This document shows positions 28,661 through 40,400 of a stretch of 64,000 nt of DNA, piece after piece. This DNA comes from Glandiceps talaboti (taxonomy: Eukaryota > Hemichordata > Enteropneusta > Spengelidae), in assembly GCF_964340395.1 (NCBI RefSeq), contig NC_135551.1, positions 15,021,003 to 15,085,002 of the forward strand. The letters run 5' to 3'. Positions within the stretch are counted from its first letter, which is position 1. Every line of letters begins with the position of its first letter. The notes under the pieces were generated by a model. That model was not told the origin of the DNA. It saw only the letters and a list, made by a program, of their open reading frames with translations, and did no database searches. Made by a program: the position numbers and the translations under genes.

Positions 28661-30639
28661 AAATTTGTATATCGCTGCTGTGAGAGCATTATATGCTTGC
28701 TATTTCTTCATCTTTACATCCCAATTAAACTTCAGCCCAATCTGCTCAATGAATTTGGAATTAAAGATGTTTTTGACAAAAATACATTTTCATAGTTCTA
28801 ATTTGCATATTATTGATGGATTCATCGTGTCAAGAACACATCTTTTAAAACCTACATATCCCGAAATGCTTTCCTCCAAATTTCAGATCAATCGATTTTG
28901 AGTTTAATTATTTTAACCAAGGTGCAGTACCTATCCTGAAGTTCACTTGTTCTCGGATTTGTTTTCAGGAGGAGGATATGGAAGGGCTTAAAAGTATTTG
29001 AGAGCACTTAAAGGCATATAAAATAAATCAAGTTTTGATGGCTTCTGTGGTAACGACCACTCTTGATACAAGGATAAGTTTGGAAATTAAGATGTTTTAT
29101 TCTGATATAGCACTGTATGAAGTTTTCAGATTCAGATTACTCCACAAGCTTTTGAATTATGCTGTTATTGAACTTGACGTTGAATAATGTATACAACATA
29201 TTATTTTACAATCATATTTCCATGGCAACGGGGTCACATGGGCAAATTTTACATGATGTTATTCAGTAGATCATATTTTAGACGTCATTCATTGAAAACT
29301 TGGGGCAAATGCTTTGAGAAATAGCAAAGATATAACATATTTCTATTGATGTCTCCACCAATTTCACTGTTCATTGATGTCAGCCTTTTCCTTCCTATTC
29401 ACCCATGCTTTGTAATGTCAACCAATAATTACGACTTTGAAATACTGTATCGCATGAATGGAAACTCCAGTTTACAAACAATAACCTGTATTGCACTATT
29501 CTCGCCGAGATCTATCTAATGACACCATATTCACTGCTCAACTATAGACTATCAATTTCACCTGAAATTCCTGAATTTAAGGTAGTTCGTCATAAACGGT
29601 TAAAACACTGACAATTTAACTGGTAGTACGTCATGTATGACATTGTCATCAACTTGTTCAGAGAGTGACGAACAGCCTGAACAACAACATACGAAATGCT
29701 ATGAATACACACAGATACGGTGATAGATTTTAACTCGCATCCTTCTACCGAAAATGTTTAAGTTTGGCACCATAAAGTAGGGTTGGTTCACCGAAATGCA
29801 CACTTTTTAAAATTATAAAAGTGTCTTTCTATACTATTTGTGGTATTAAACGAGTCTTTAGTATTTAATCTTGTACATTTACTGGTTATATTTGACTAAG
29901 GCTATACTATGTAGAATCCAGAATCTACATTGTAGATTTCTAGCAATCATGTCATGTCATAGCAATAACCAGTCACTAGGAGTAGTAAATAAAGGGGCCC
30001 TGTCTGTAAGAGAAGGGGACAGAGTCTGTATGGTATACAACGACGGGTACAATAGTCAACATAACTACACAAGGGTTAAGCCTAAAATTATCAAACACTT
30101 GTCAATTATTCTTGTGACATTACTATGCCTCAGAGTGCGATTCAACCATTCTCAATCAATAATGACTGTCAATATATCATCAACGACTTGCTCATTGTCT
30201 TGTAGGTCAGACATGTTCTGATACTTGCCCCATTAACGTGTAACCTACCAACCTTAGGCTCATTGTCACCTGTCCCAGATAGTTTCATTCAGTTTTACAC
30301 GTAGACCAGTATGTGCCTAGTAAATAAATGTATTAAGCGGAACGAAGGTGAGACTGCTTTATCTTCAGTGCATTTCTGTATGCTTAGTTGACAGAGAACG
30401 GTCATCTTCATGAACCCTGCCTTACTAAGCCCCTCTAACATATTCATAAGATTGGCAAATGTGGCAGACGATGGTCTGTTGTAAACTTGGGCAAGGCATT
30501 CTGTGACGCAAACAATGTTAGGAGTTTCACACCTCTGTAAACTGCAGCTGTTGCCCAAATAATTCTCACTCTATTATGACTTTAGTCATGTGTAATAGGC
30601 ACCCCCTTCCAGATGTAAAGCTCCTCATTTGTTTTCCAG
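28661..30639. other. spacer between C and D, duplicated elsewhere
   Basis: 28,661-28,920 matches 5520-5800; 28,965-29,200 matches 46,445-46,680; 29,660-30,610 matches 6055-6600 and 46,690-47,110. No P450 exon or other gene was seen. Confidence 0.5.
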
Positions 30640-31293
30640 AACGTGAACAGCATTTCATTTGGCAAAGTTTGAAGAGATTTGACTTTGACTTTATAATTTG
30701 GGGGAATCTATACCTTAGGCACATTATATCTTAACGCTGTGCTGGGTGTAATGGAACACTATTTCTTCACAAATATATGTGGGTTTTGTGAAAAAGGTCT
30801 CACATTGGGCTGTACTTGGAGATACTTGGGACACATAGGAAGCATGGTTTTTATCTCTCGATCTTAACTTTGGGCAGAAACAGCACCGCCCATATAGTGG
30901 GGAGTCCCCCTCCCTCAGTAAGCACTTATAATAAACAAGGACATGTATGAGGTCATTTAATGGCAGACACACATTTGCTTGGCTATTGACTACTCATTGT
31001 GACATGTATGGCAGGTAGATGAAGTGTACAATTTTGCAAACTGCAACTTTGGTAAACGTCTGCTCCTAAGGTTTGAATGTTCAAACAAGTCAGCAAAGCC
31101 ACGATGATCTAATTTATTTACTCGGTAAATGGCCGCTCCTGAGATTTAATTTGGTTCAAATGGTGAGCAAAATATCCCCGCCCCTTCAGACCATCAAATT
31201 TTTTATGGCCGCCTTTGAACCCTCAATTATTGTCATGCCCCCCCCCCCTCCAATTTCTCCTAAGGCTCCTCGTCATAAATTCTGACCCCGGCC
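30640..31293. repeat. TIR repeat family with GGTCAGAATTT end, copy 1 (right end kept)
   Basis: The right end, reverse-complemented, reads GGCCGGGGTCAGAATTTATG, like the left ends at 36,895 and 45,352. Internal similarity to 37,140-37,330 includes GTGAAAAAGGTCTCACATTG. The left end is not recognisable. Confidence 0.5.
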
Positions 31294-31549
31294 TTTTTAG
31301 TAAGAGTAATGACTCTTGCAGCATACATCTAATGAAATTCTTTAGGAGCTCAAATTAAAGTGAAAACAGGTAATGAAGGATAGGTGTTATCAAATACTGA
31401 TTTTCTGTGTCACTGATGGAACAATGCCATTTTAGCCCTCTGAAGGAGAACTATAATTGCAATGAGTTCCATTTAAGTGTCTGATTGTGTGTCGACGTCC
31501 ACCACTCTGTTCATATTACATTAAGCCATTTCTTGCATACTCGTTCTCC

Positions 31550-31558
31550 CTGTCTGTC

Positions 31559-31599
<41 letters not shown>

Positions 31600-31600
31600 A

Positions 31601-31665
<65 letters not shown>

Positions 31666-31682
31666 GGCTGTCTGTCTGTCTC
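31550..31682 (+). repeat. (TCTG)n microsatellite
   Basis: A long TCTG run with rare interruptions, which cuts directly into a P450 relic on its right. A shorter orthologous run lies at 47,437-47,495. Confidence 0.95.
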
Positions 31683-31689
31683 TGTATCA

Positions 31690-31748
31690 AAAAGCATTTT
31701 GCTAATGCATACACTTTTACCCATACTAATTGGTGTAATATTTATCTT
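31690..31748 (-). pseudogene. P450 heme-loop relic downstream of D
   Basis: On the minus strand this reads I-N-I-T-P-I-S-M-G-K-S-V-C-I-S-K-M, matching the M-N-F-T-P-F-G-M-G-K-R-V-C-I-G-E-M heme loop of D and E. It aligns over roughly 58 bases with about 12 mismatches counted by eye. The rest of the exon is missing, and a TCTG repeat replaces the downstream side. It is the remains of another minus-strand P450 copy. Confidence 0.78.
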
Positions 31749-31837
31749 CTTACTACAGTTATAAATTACCAGTCATGAACTGACACTGGTAACTTATGCT
31801 ATTCCAATGGACCACTCATTTATTCAAGCATTTACAT

Positions 31838-32040
31838 AGTATAGTATAGTATAGTATAGTATAGTATAGTATAGTATAGTATAGTATAGTATAGTATACA
31901 GTATAGCATAGCATAACATAGCATAGTATGGTATAGTGTAGTATAGTATAGTATAGTATAGTATAGTATAGTATAGTATAGTATAGTATAGTATAGTATA
32001 GCGTGGTATTGCGTAACATAGCATAGCATAGTAAAGTACA
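31838..32040. repeat. (TATAG)n array at a LINE 3' end
   Basis: Pentanucleotide TATAG repeats with variant units (TATAGCATAGCATAACATAG). It lies exactly where the adjacent minus-strand LINE would have its tail, so it may be the expanded tail of that element. Confidence 0.9.
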
Positions 32041-33944
32041 GTACAGTTCTGTACAGTACACTGTAGTAAACTGCAGTATAGTAAAGCATATTTTATTTGA
32101 CATGAAATAATGTAAAGATACATCATCTAGGGTCAAAAACATACAGAAACAAGAAAAAAAAGTATGTTATTAAAAAAACACTAAACTACAGTATTGAATA
32201 CAACGATTACTGATAATGATTTAGAGAATTTTCCAAAGCTATTGGTGAAAATATCATTAGTCAAAAGAAACACTCTTTTTAGATAATTTAGAAAACTTTT
32301 GATCATAACTTTCAATAGTTCTTTGAAAATGGCTAATTTGAATTACAGACGTGTTGTTAAAATCCATTATAGCATGGATATGATCACCAATAGTTTTAGT
32401 ATTACATAGTTAACATATTCTATCATCTTGGGGAATTCCTTGGTATCGTAGTCTTTCGATGGGTAAATTCTGTGGGAAACATTATTTACTTGTTCTCGAT
32501 ATAGTTCAAATTCATAATTTGTTTTAAACTTGTTATATGTACGTCATTTGTTGTTGTTAGTTTTTTTAATGGTAACCACATACTATCGATATAAATGTTT
32601 TCAATTGACTACTGAGATTTGCTACATCAGCATCACTATTAAGCTCAGTTAAGGACGTCCATGTGTTACCATGACTTTTCTTTTTAGAGTTGAAAGCATA
32701 TTCTACAAGGTTACTGCATTCTCCATTTCTTAATCTGTTTTCATAATTTAACATTTGTTTACAGATTTCTATAATGACTGGATAACTCTCCAATTCATTC
32801 AGCTTTTGAGGCAATATTATTTGACTTTTTGTGTACACCCAACACTCGTTTGCAAAATGTAGAATGTATTTGTTCAGAAGGGTGTTTATCACTAAACAAA
32901 TGTTTGATATAAAAACTCAATTATCAAGTTCTTCACAGTGTTTTGACTTGTATAGTTTAAGTATATCTCCCAAAACGTCTAAACCATACCTTAGAATAGA
33001 CACGACTGTGCGCCTGAAGATTTGAAGAGCTGTTTTTGGAGATATTGTATGATTATATATAGATAGTACAGTGCACCTAATACACGCTGTGGTTTCATAA
33101 CTAAATTTGCAATTGTAAGTTCAAATTCACCGCTAATTTGAAAGATACTTCCAAAGTAGGTAAAGGATGGTACGATTTGTACCTTTTCTCCACCTACGTA
33201 GAAATCACTGTCAATCATTCGGCCTAGCTTATTGAAAATAATAACTTTTGTCCTATTAGTTTTAACTTTAAGTCTCCATTTCTTACAATAGTTATGTAAC
33301 TTATCTACACTATTTTCAGTTGCTACTTTGAAAGATATTTCCCACGTAGATATAGGATGGTACGATTTGTACCTTTTCTCCATCTAGGTAGAAATTAATA
33401 TTTAATTCTTAAATTCTTAAATTCTTACGTCTCAGCGCATTGTACAATATAATGTCACAAACGAAAGGGCACAAATGACTTTAAAAATTGCTTGCTGGTT
33501 AAAAGTACTTTCAAACACGAAGGATAAAAATGTCAGAAGACAGCCAGTTGATTAAAACAAATCACTCATTAAATAGCAAATAGAAATCATTGTCAATCAT
33601 TCGGCCTAGCTTATTGAAAGTAATAACTTTTGTCTTATTAGTATTAACTTTAATTACTAGAGTAAATTTTATGTGATAGATCATTTATAAAAATATTAAA
33701 CAAGAGTGGCCTTACATTACACCCCTGTTTAACACCAAGTGAAGATGGAAAAGTGTTAGTACAACCGTGAGTAGCTTTGATGGCATAATGTGTTTCAGAA
33801 TACATTGATCGAATCAGGCGATATAATATTCCTGTGGCACCTGATTTAAGTAATTTATGTAGCATTCCATCCCGCCATACACCGTCGAAAGCCTTGCACA
33901 GGTTAACAAAGAAAGCAAAAGGATATTGGCGTTTACCTGCTCTA
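32041..33944 (-). mobile_element. decayed LINE, RT and C-terminal parts (copy downstream of D)
   Basis: Minus-strand frames give the reverse transcriptase stretch K-A-F-D-G-V-W-R-D-G, then GVKQGCNVRPLLFNIFIND, then KVIIFNKLGR and further on a C-terminal region. Frames are broken several times and the 5' part is absent. A 70-bp segment with TTCGGCCTAGCTTATTGAAA is present twice (33,205 and 33,586). AATAAAATAT precedes the TATAG tract. The same insertion occurs downstream of E, so it predates the D/E duplication. Confidence 0.8.
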
Positions 33945-33966
33945 CATACATACATACATACATACA

Positions 33967-33996
<30 letters not shown>
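33945..33996. repeat. (CATA)n microsatellite at the LINE 5' break
   Basis: Thirteen or so CATA units meet the LINE sequence at its truncated end. The copy near E has grown to about 185 bp. Confidence 0.95.
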
Positions 33997-33997
<1 letters not shown>

Positions 33998-34400
33998 TAA
34001 TTAAAAAGATTTACATTTCTGACCCAGTTGTTTTTCTGCCAATCCCAAATGCACAATCACACGATATTTCACTTCTATTGTCAAGGTATTGTCTTCTCTT
34101 TGTACTATATCTTACACATGACTCTATCTTTAACCAGGGGTTGATATTGATGTTACTGATGCAAGTAAACAATGAGTAAAGGTATGGGTTAATTTCATGT
34201 ATGATGATCAGTGATGTCATGTTACCTCATTTTGGAGCACTTCTTTTTATATTCATTACAATGCACTTATTGGTTGCAGTGATTGTCCAGCCACTGGGTA
34301 AACGTTTTAATAATCTAGGGATGATGCCTTTTTGACTCGATAGAGATTTCACAATCACAGGCAATAAAATAATCAACATTTTGCTCATTAACTGGTCATG
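33997..34400 (-). other. 3' flank of P450-D
   Basis: Nearly identical to the flank of E at 50,014-50,418. It probably contains the 3' UTR, but no clear AATAAA was found on the minus strand. No other gene. Confidence 0.5.
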
Positions 34401-37400
34401 CTATTTGCGTACATTTCTACTTTTAACTGTCATTTTGAAAGGGTGTGGACAATAAGTCAAACCAAGTTCACCTTCCGTGGAAGGCTTTCCATGGCTCGTA
34501 GACACTGCTACATTGAATTGATGCAGTAAATTAGCAGCAATCAAGAAATACTCCACTTTTGCCAACATTTCACCAATGCATACACGTTTACCCATACCAA
34601 ACGGTGTAAAATTCATCTCATTAAAAGAGGCACATCTACCCGTGTTGGGATCAATAAATCGCTCTGGTCTGTAAACATACGGATCTTTGAAAACATCTGG
34701 GTCGTGATCTATCGCCCAATGATTTGGGATGATGAGTGTGTCATCAGGAATGTGACATCCATTGACAGATGTGGTGCACAGTGTACGATGGAATACACTT
34801 AGAGGTACTATTGAGTGTAAACGCAAAGATTCGTACATAGCAGCCTTTAGATAAGGTAAATTGTCGTGATCAGCATACACTGGACGACGATCAACACCAA
34901 CGACTTCATCGATTTCTTGGTGGATTTTCTTCTGTTTTTCAGGATGCAGTATTAGGTCTATCAAAAACCACTTTGTGGCTGTCACCATCGTTTCAGACCC
35001 TATCAGAAATCATAAAAGAGATTAGTAACTATTAAATAGAAGTAACTTCAAATGAAACTTAATCTGTGTAGTAACTAAGGTAACTTTGAACATGAATATA
35101 AAATCATAGACATTGGAATCTTTCTCATTACTCTTGCGCACAACTGAACTGAGGTTCAGTAGTGCTACAGGCATTGTAAAATGTGTGTGTGTGTGTGGGG
35201 GGGGGGTGTGGGTGGGGGTGGATGTTTGCCTTTGTATGTGATTTAGATATTACCATGGGCGTGTAGATGGGAAGTTGATAAACCTACACAGATGTATGAT
35301 TTGGGTCAAAATATGCGAGTTTTTGTAAAACAAATTTTAAACTCAAAAACTACAGGACTGATTGGGGTGAACTTTGGTGGGAATGTTCCTGGGAATGTGT
35401 GGGTGAAGGATTATTTTGCCACGATGGTTTCTTCACTGATAGGCAAATCAGATATAAAAATCTCCATTTTGTTCGAACAGTTATATCTGAGTTACTTGGT
35501 GGAATTGCAATAAATCGGTGGATATGTTTCTAGTGCTGTCAATCTGAAGAAACTTTTCAAAAATATCAACACATCTGTCCTGAGCTATTATGATAAGGCC
35601 CCTAGCAAAAGCAAATGTAAGTATATTTTGAAAAGATAACAACTTTGTTCAGTAGGCAAGTGGGTAAACCTTCATAACACGCGCAATTGATGATGTATAT
35701 TGCAATGATGACAAGAGAGATCACTGGGAAAGTGGATTTACATCCAAAAAGTGAATATGTCTATGCCTGGTAATAAGATCACGACCATAGAAACTCCCAA
35801 ACTCTATGTATGTATGTAAGTTACAAGTAATAGTTTTTGATACTTGATGGTGCTGCCTTGTAAAGCTTTGAAGTTATTGCATGGAATTGTCTGAATAGCC
35901 TAAAATGGGCTTCAAGAGTAAAAAAAATCCAGAACTTCTGGGGGGGGGGAGACGGTGCACGGGTTTAATTTACTGACACGACCCTCAACGGACAAATGTC
36001 AGAATCGAGTCCCGAATTACCCCGTATGCAAGCAGGACTAGGTATACAGGTAAACAATCTTAGACTATGCTTATTGAAAAAACCGCAAACGAACTAATAA
36101 CATTTAAAGGAATCCTCGCGTTCCCGTGAATTCAAAAGTCACCAATTTACCTGCACTCAAAATGTCCAGCAACATTTGAGCAGTAACTGTATCATCAAAG
36201 ACCTCTGTTGATGTGTCAGTTGTATGGGTTTTCTGGAAGTCTTCTTGGGCTATCAAAATCATGTCAATCACATCACGTGGGTTTTCTCTGTCAAGTCCTC
36301 CCTTACGTATTCTCAACCTGCTTTCCATATACTTATAACGCCAGATTGCTGCTTTCTTTAATCTATCAAGTCGTGATGCGGCAAATGGCCTTAACCATTT
36401 GGCAAAGTCTGAAAGTAAACAAAAGACAATATCTAATCAGAACGCTAAGCGTGTATGTGAGTCCCATTGTAAAAACACCACCAACGGCGAGAATGTGAAT
36501 ATGTAGACTACAGCTGCCGACATCAGACCATGGTCGAACAGAACATGTTACAAACAAAGAAAGTAATTGAATTGGATTACGGAAAATTGGCACAGCATGT
36601 CGGAAGTACAGAGATTTATATTACGCTTCAGCATTTGATAAGAACAGCTGTATGGTCTCTTCCACATAATAGCTCACGTTCACAAACAAATTAGAAGTCT
36701 CCCTGGCATTTTATCCTTAATAATGCACACATAAAGAGGCCATAAAACTGTTCTTATCAAACCATGAAATACAAGTCTCTGCTGTTCCAACATGCTGTGC
36801 CATGAGTTGTTGAGCCCATTCATTTGTTTACTTTCTTTGTTTGTAACAGGTTCCGTGCGTCCACAGTCTGTATTTCAATTTTACACTAGAATAAGGCTGG
36901 AGTCAGAATTTACGACAGGGAGACGGGCCTCGGGAGAAATTATTTTGGTCAAAAGATTTTTCGCAGCCCATCCTTCGCACTCTCAAAAAATGTCATGCCC
37001 CCCAAATGAACCCAGGCAACCCCACATATTTTAATGTGTAATTATACAGTACCCCCCCTCCCCTCTCCACTTCAGAGATGTACAGGTACACTACATTAAA
37101 CTTACAATGGAAACCAATTTCAGCATCCATATATAACAATGAGAGATTTCTTGACAAATTTATGTGGATTTTATAAAAAAGGGTCTCGCATTGGGCTGTA
37201 TTTTGAGATACTTAGTCAGCAGGGTTTTATCTTTCAATCTAATTCTTGATTCTGGGCTAAAACAGCATCCCCCATGATCGCTAATGGGGAAGGTGACAAA
37301 ATGACAAGTAGGAGGCCATTAAATGGCATAAAATTTCAAACCATACACATTATCGAAAGCCATATAGTCCTTGCAAATTGTTTTCAGTACCCTAATTTTA

Positions 37401-40400
37401 CTCGAGTCAATATATTATTATACAACTGGATGGCTATATTACCTACACTTTAATTTACATATTCAGAGATATTTTGGCAGACACACACATTTTCCTGGCT
37501 ATTGACTGCCTCATAATTAAATGTATAATGGTAGGTAAATGAAGTGTACAATTTTGCAAACTACAAGGTTTAACCAATAGTTCGAACATTTCTTTCCTTC
37601 GAGGATAGAAAGAGATGGCACGATGAGTATATGGTAATCATGTTTCTAATGGTGTCATCAGTATTTACGGGGTGGTGATGGTGTCAAATCAAGTCTATTG
37701 TGTCCCAGATTTAAACTGAATGCCTTCCCGTAAGGGTAGTCTTGAAATTTCATGATTTATGCAAGAAGCTTGCAAGCTCTATATCTGTTATTTTTCAAGT
37801 CCCTGTGAACGTTAGTTGTCACAAATATTGCATGTTTCCTATTCTCAGCACAGGAAAGCTTGCCATCCTCGACTTCACTCGGCTTTCGTGATCCCTTCAT
37901 ACCCAGGATATGTACACCCGTTTCCCTGGCAAACGAAATTCAAACCCTCATAACATTGCTATTACGTATCAGAAAGTTTACATACTTCATGGTAAGCATC
38001 GTTACAGTTTAACAACTTTAATGCAGTGAAGAGATACGGTATTATTGCCTTACTTCATCCCTGGGTATACATTCCTGTTTCTACCGAGATTGAAAAACAA
38101 TTCATTCTGTCCCTCTAATTTCACCACGAGTTTACAAGTCGGTATGTCTACTCATCGCATGTAGACTATTTCACATTCCTGCATAGCTCTATTATTGTCG
38201 CCGTCAATCAAAATAGAAATATATTTATATGAGCTTCGTTTCTGATATCATTAGCTACTAGTAAGTCATTCCTGATTCGTCAAGCAATTGTCCCGATTAT
38301 CTCTGATGAGCATTTGTGAGTGTTATCATAGGTTGGATTTAATACCGATGCTATTTTTTTCTGAGCAGTAGCAATAACTCAGAAATAGTGAAAATGGAAG
38401 TTCTTGTTTGGTGATCAGATAGGCAACATTTATCTTTATTTTCGTTTGAATCTGCTATTTTGTTATCACCCTTTAAGCGGTTAGACGACTAAATTTGGCC
38501 CGGGCAGGCCAGATGTGTCCCGGGCAGTAATATATGAGGTAGCCATAAGGCCCAATATGCAATGTCTGTAACACGTTAGAAAATTTAAGACTGGAAAAGC
38601 AGCAATCCACTAAACTTTGGTCAATATATATTCGAAGTGGGCCAATGCACATAAATATCGACTTTTGAGTGCCATTTGGCCTCCAGTTTGCTCCCGGGCA
38701 CTTCTTGTATCTCCCGGGCAGTCCCGGGCAGTAATTAGTAGGACCCCCTTTAAGTACTAGTTATACAAAGGACTTTCACCAAGGGACTGGCCACCGCTGG
38801 TTTCGCTAAATATTGAATTCGAACACTCGAACGTGTGTCACCGAATTGGAGTGTTCCATTAACGTTCGTTTGTTTTTCAACTAATTTTCCCGTTCCAAAG
38901 CGAAATCAGATTTCTCTTTCCAGAATTTACAATATCGACACCATGCTCTGTAAAAACTGCCATCTATATTAGGTACTTGCTGTCTTCAATGGTATGGATG
39001 TTCATCCACTCAAATTGTTTAAGCCATTGTGCCAATTTTCCATTCTTTAGATTTTCCAGACTGTGACGATTGAACTTTTCAAGTTACCACATTTGAAACG
39101 TCGCCCTTTGTCTTGTTGCGATAACGGGTTGTTCTCGTACCTGGCTTACGAGCTGGCGAAAAGAAACGAGTTACATGTCGTTTACTCATACTAGAACCGG
39201 TGGTTCTACGCTGTGTAGGTACTCGGTCAAACTGTCATGATTTGAGGAGAGACGATGAACTAAAATCTTTAAAATCACCAATGTCAGGGGCAAACGGGAG
39301 TAGCCAAAGAAAAACGAGTAAAGGGCAAACTGTGTCGAAATCGAAGGCTTGCCGATATAGTCATGTACAACAACAACAAACCTATCAAATTTGTGTGAAA
39401 TTTCAAATTTACCGGCAATTTTGAAGGTCGCATTTGCAGGTAATTTACAAGTCGCAGTATAGACGAAACATCGTGACTCCAATTGATCAAAACTTAAAAA
39501 GTCAGACGACGTTGTTGATGTTAGTTTTGATTGACACTTCCATTTTATAACAATGGACGACCATTCAGTGACACATGAGCAGTGTTGTGTTTTTTAGAAT
39601 TATCTTTGTAATGTCTTCTGCTGTGACCACACCAAATCGTTAAACGGCTAGTTGCATCGCTGGGCTACCAGTGTGTCACGTTGACCTAGTTAATACAAGT
39701 CATCCCGTCGTTGTATACTAGTATGAGCGCACACCTATATAAAAAGTTATCAATTTACATATATAATAATAAGCTTACCAACAGGACTTGCTTCAACAAG
39801 ATGAATAAAGATCTCTCTATTCACATCCATAAAGTCAATAAATTCTTGGTCATCCTCTTCATAGGTCTGCCTTTGAGTTAGTTCAGATACAGTATTGAAG
39901 GCAACCAAACACAATGACATATCAGGGTCAAAGGCAGAGTCTCCTCTTCCCGAAAACCTATCTGTAGAAATGAACATGGGAGACAACAGAGATAATCAGA
40001 AAGCTACATACAGCTGACTGCTTAGTCAGATAAGAAAGGTTATATTGCACAATATCATATATGACTTTTAGTCCCTGGGCCAGAGGGGGTTACCGTACAG
40101 CCCCAAACCTCCAACACAGGTATGTTTTGTTTTTCAATGGCGTCTACTGAATGAGAAACAAAATGTTAATAGGGACTATTTTGGGACGCACTACCTGTTC
40201 GGCCTCGCTTTCGAAATACATACCCTGCAAAGAATGACCTCGAAAGGTTGAGGATAGGGGTAACATATTGTCTTCTATACTACAACAAGCAAGAACTTTA
40301 ATTTATTATCCATTATATATTTGGAAAGAAGAGAAGGCTGTCTTTCTAACGATATAATGTTTGTCATACATATGCCCAGGTATAAAAAATGCCAAGGCTT

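Noticed and set aside
31816-32142. Tyr/Ile/Leu-rich frames on the minus strand (also 47,629-48,031)
   Set aside because: They are translations of the TATAG array, not proteins.
39186-39482. Overlapping frames of 68-98 codons on both strands in intron 3 of D
   Set aside because: This lies in the decayed hAT 5' region; there is no domain match and the frames are not kept in the E copy.
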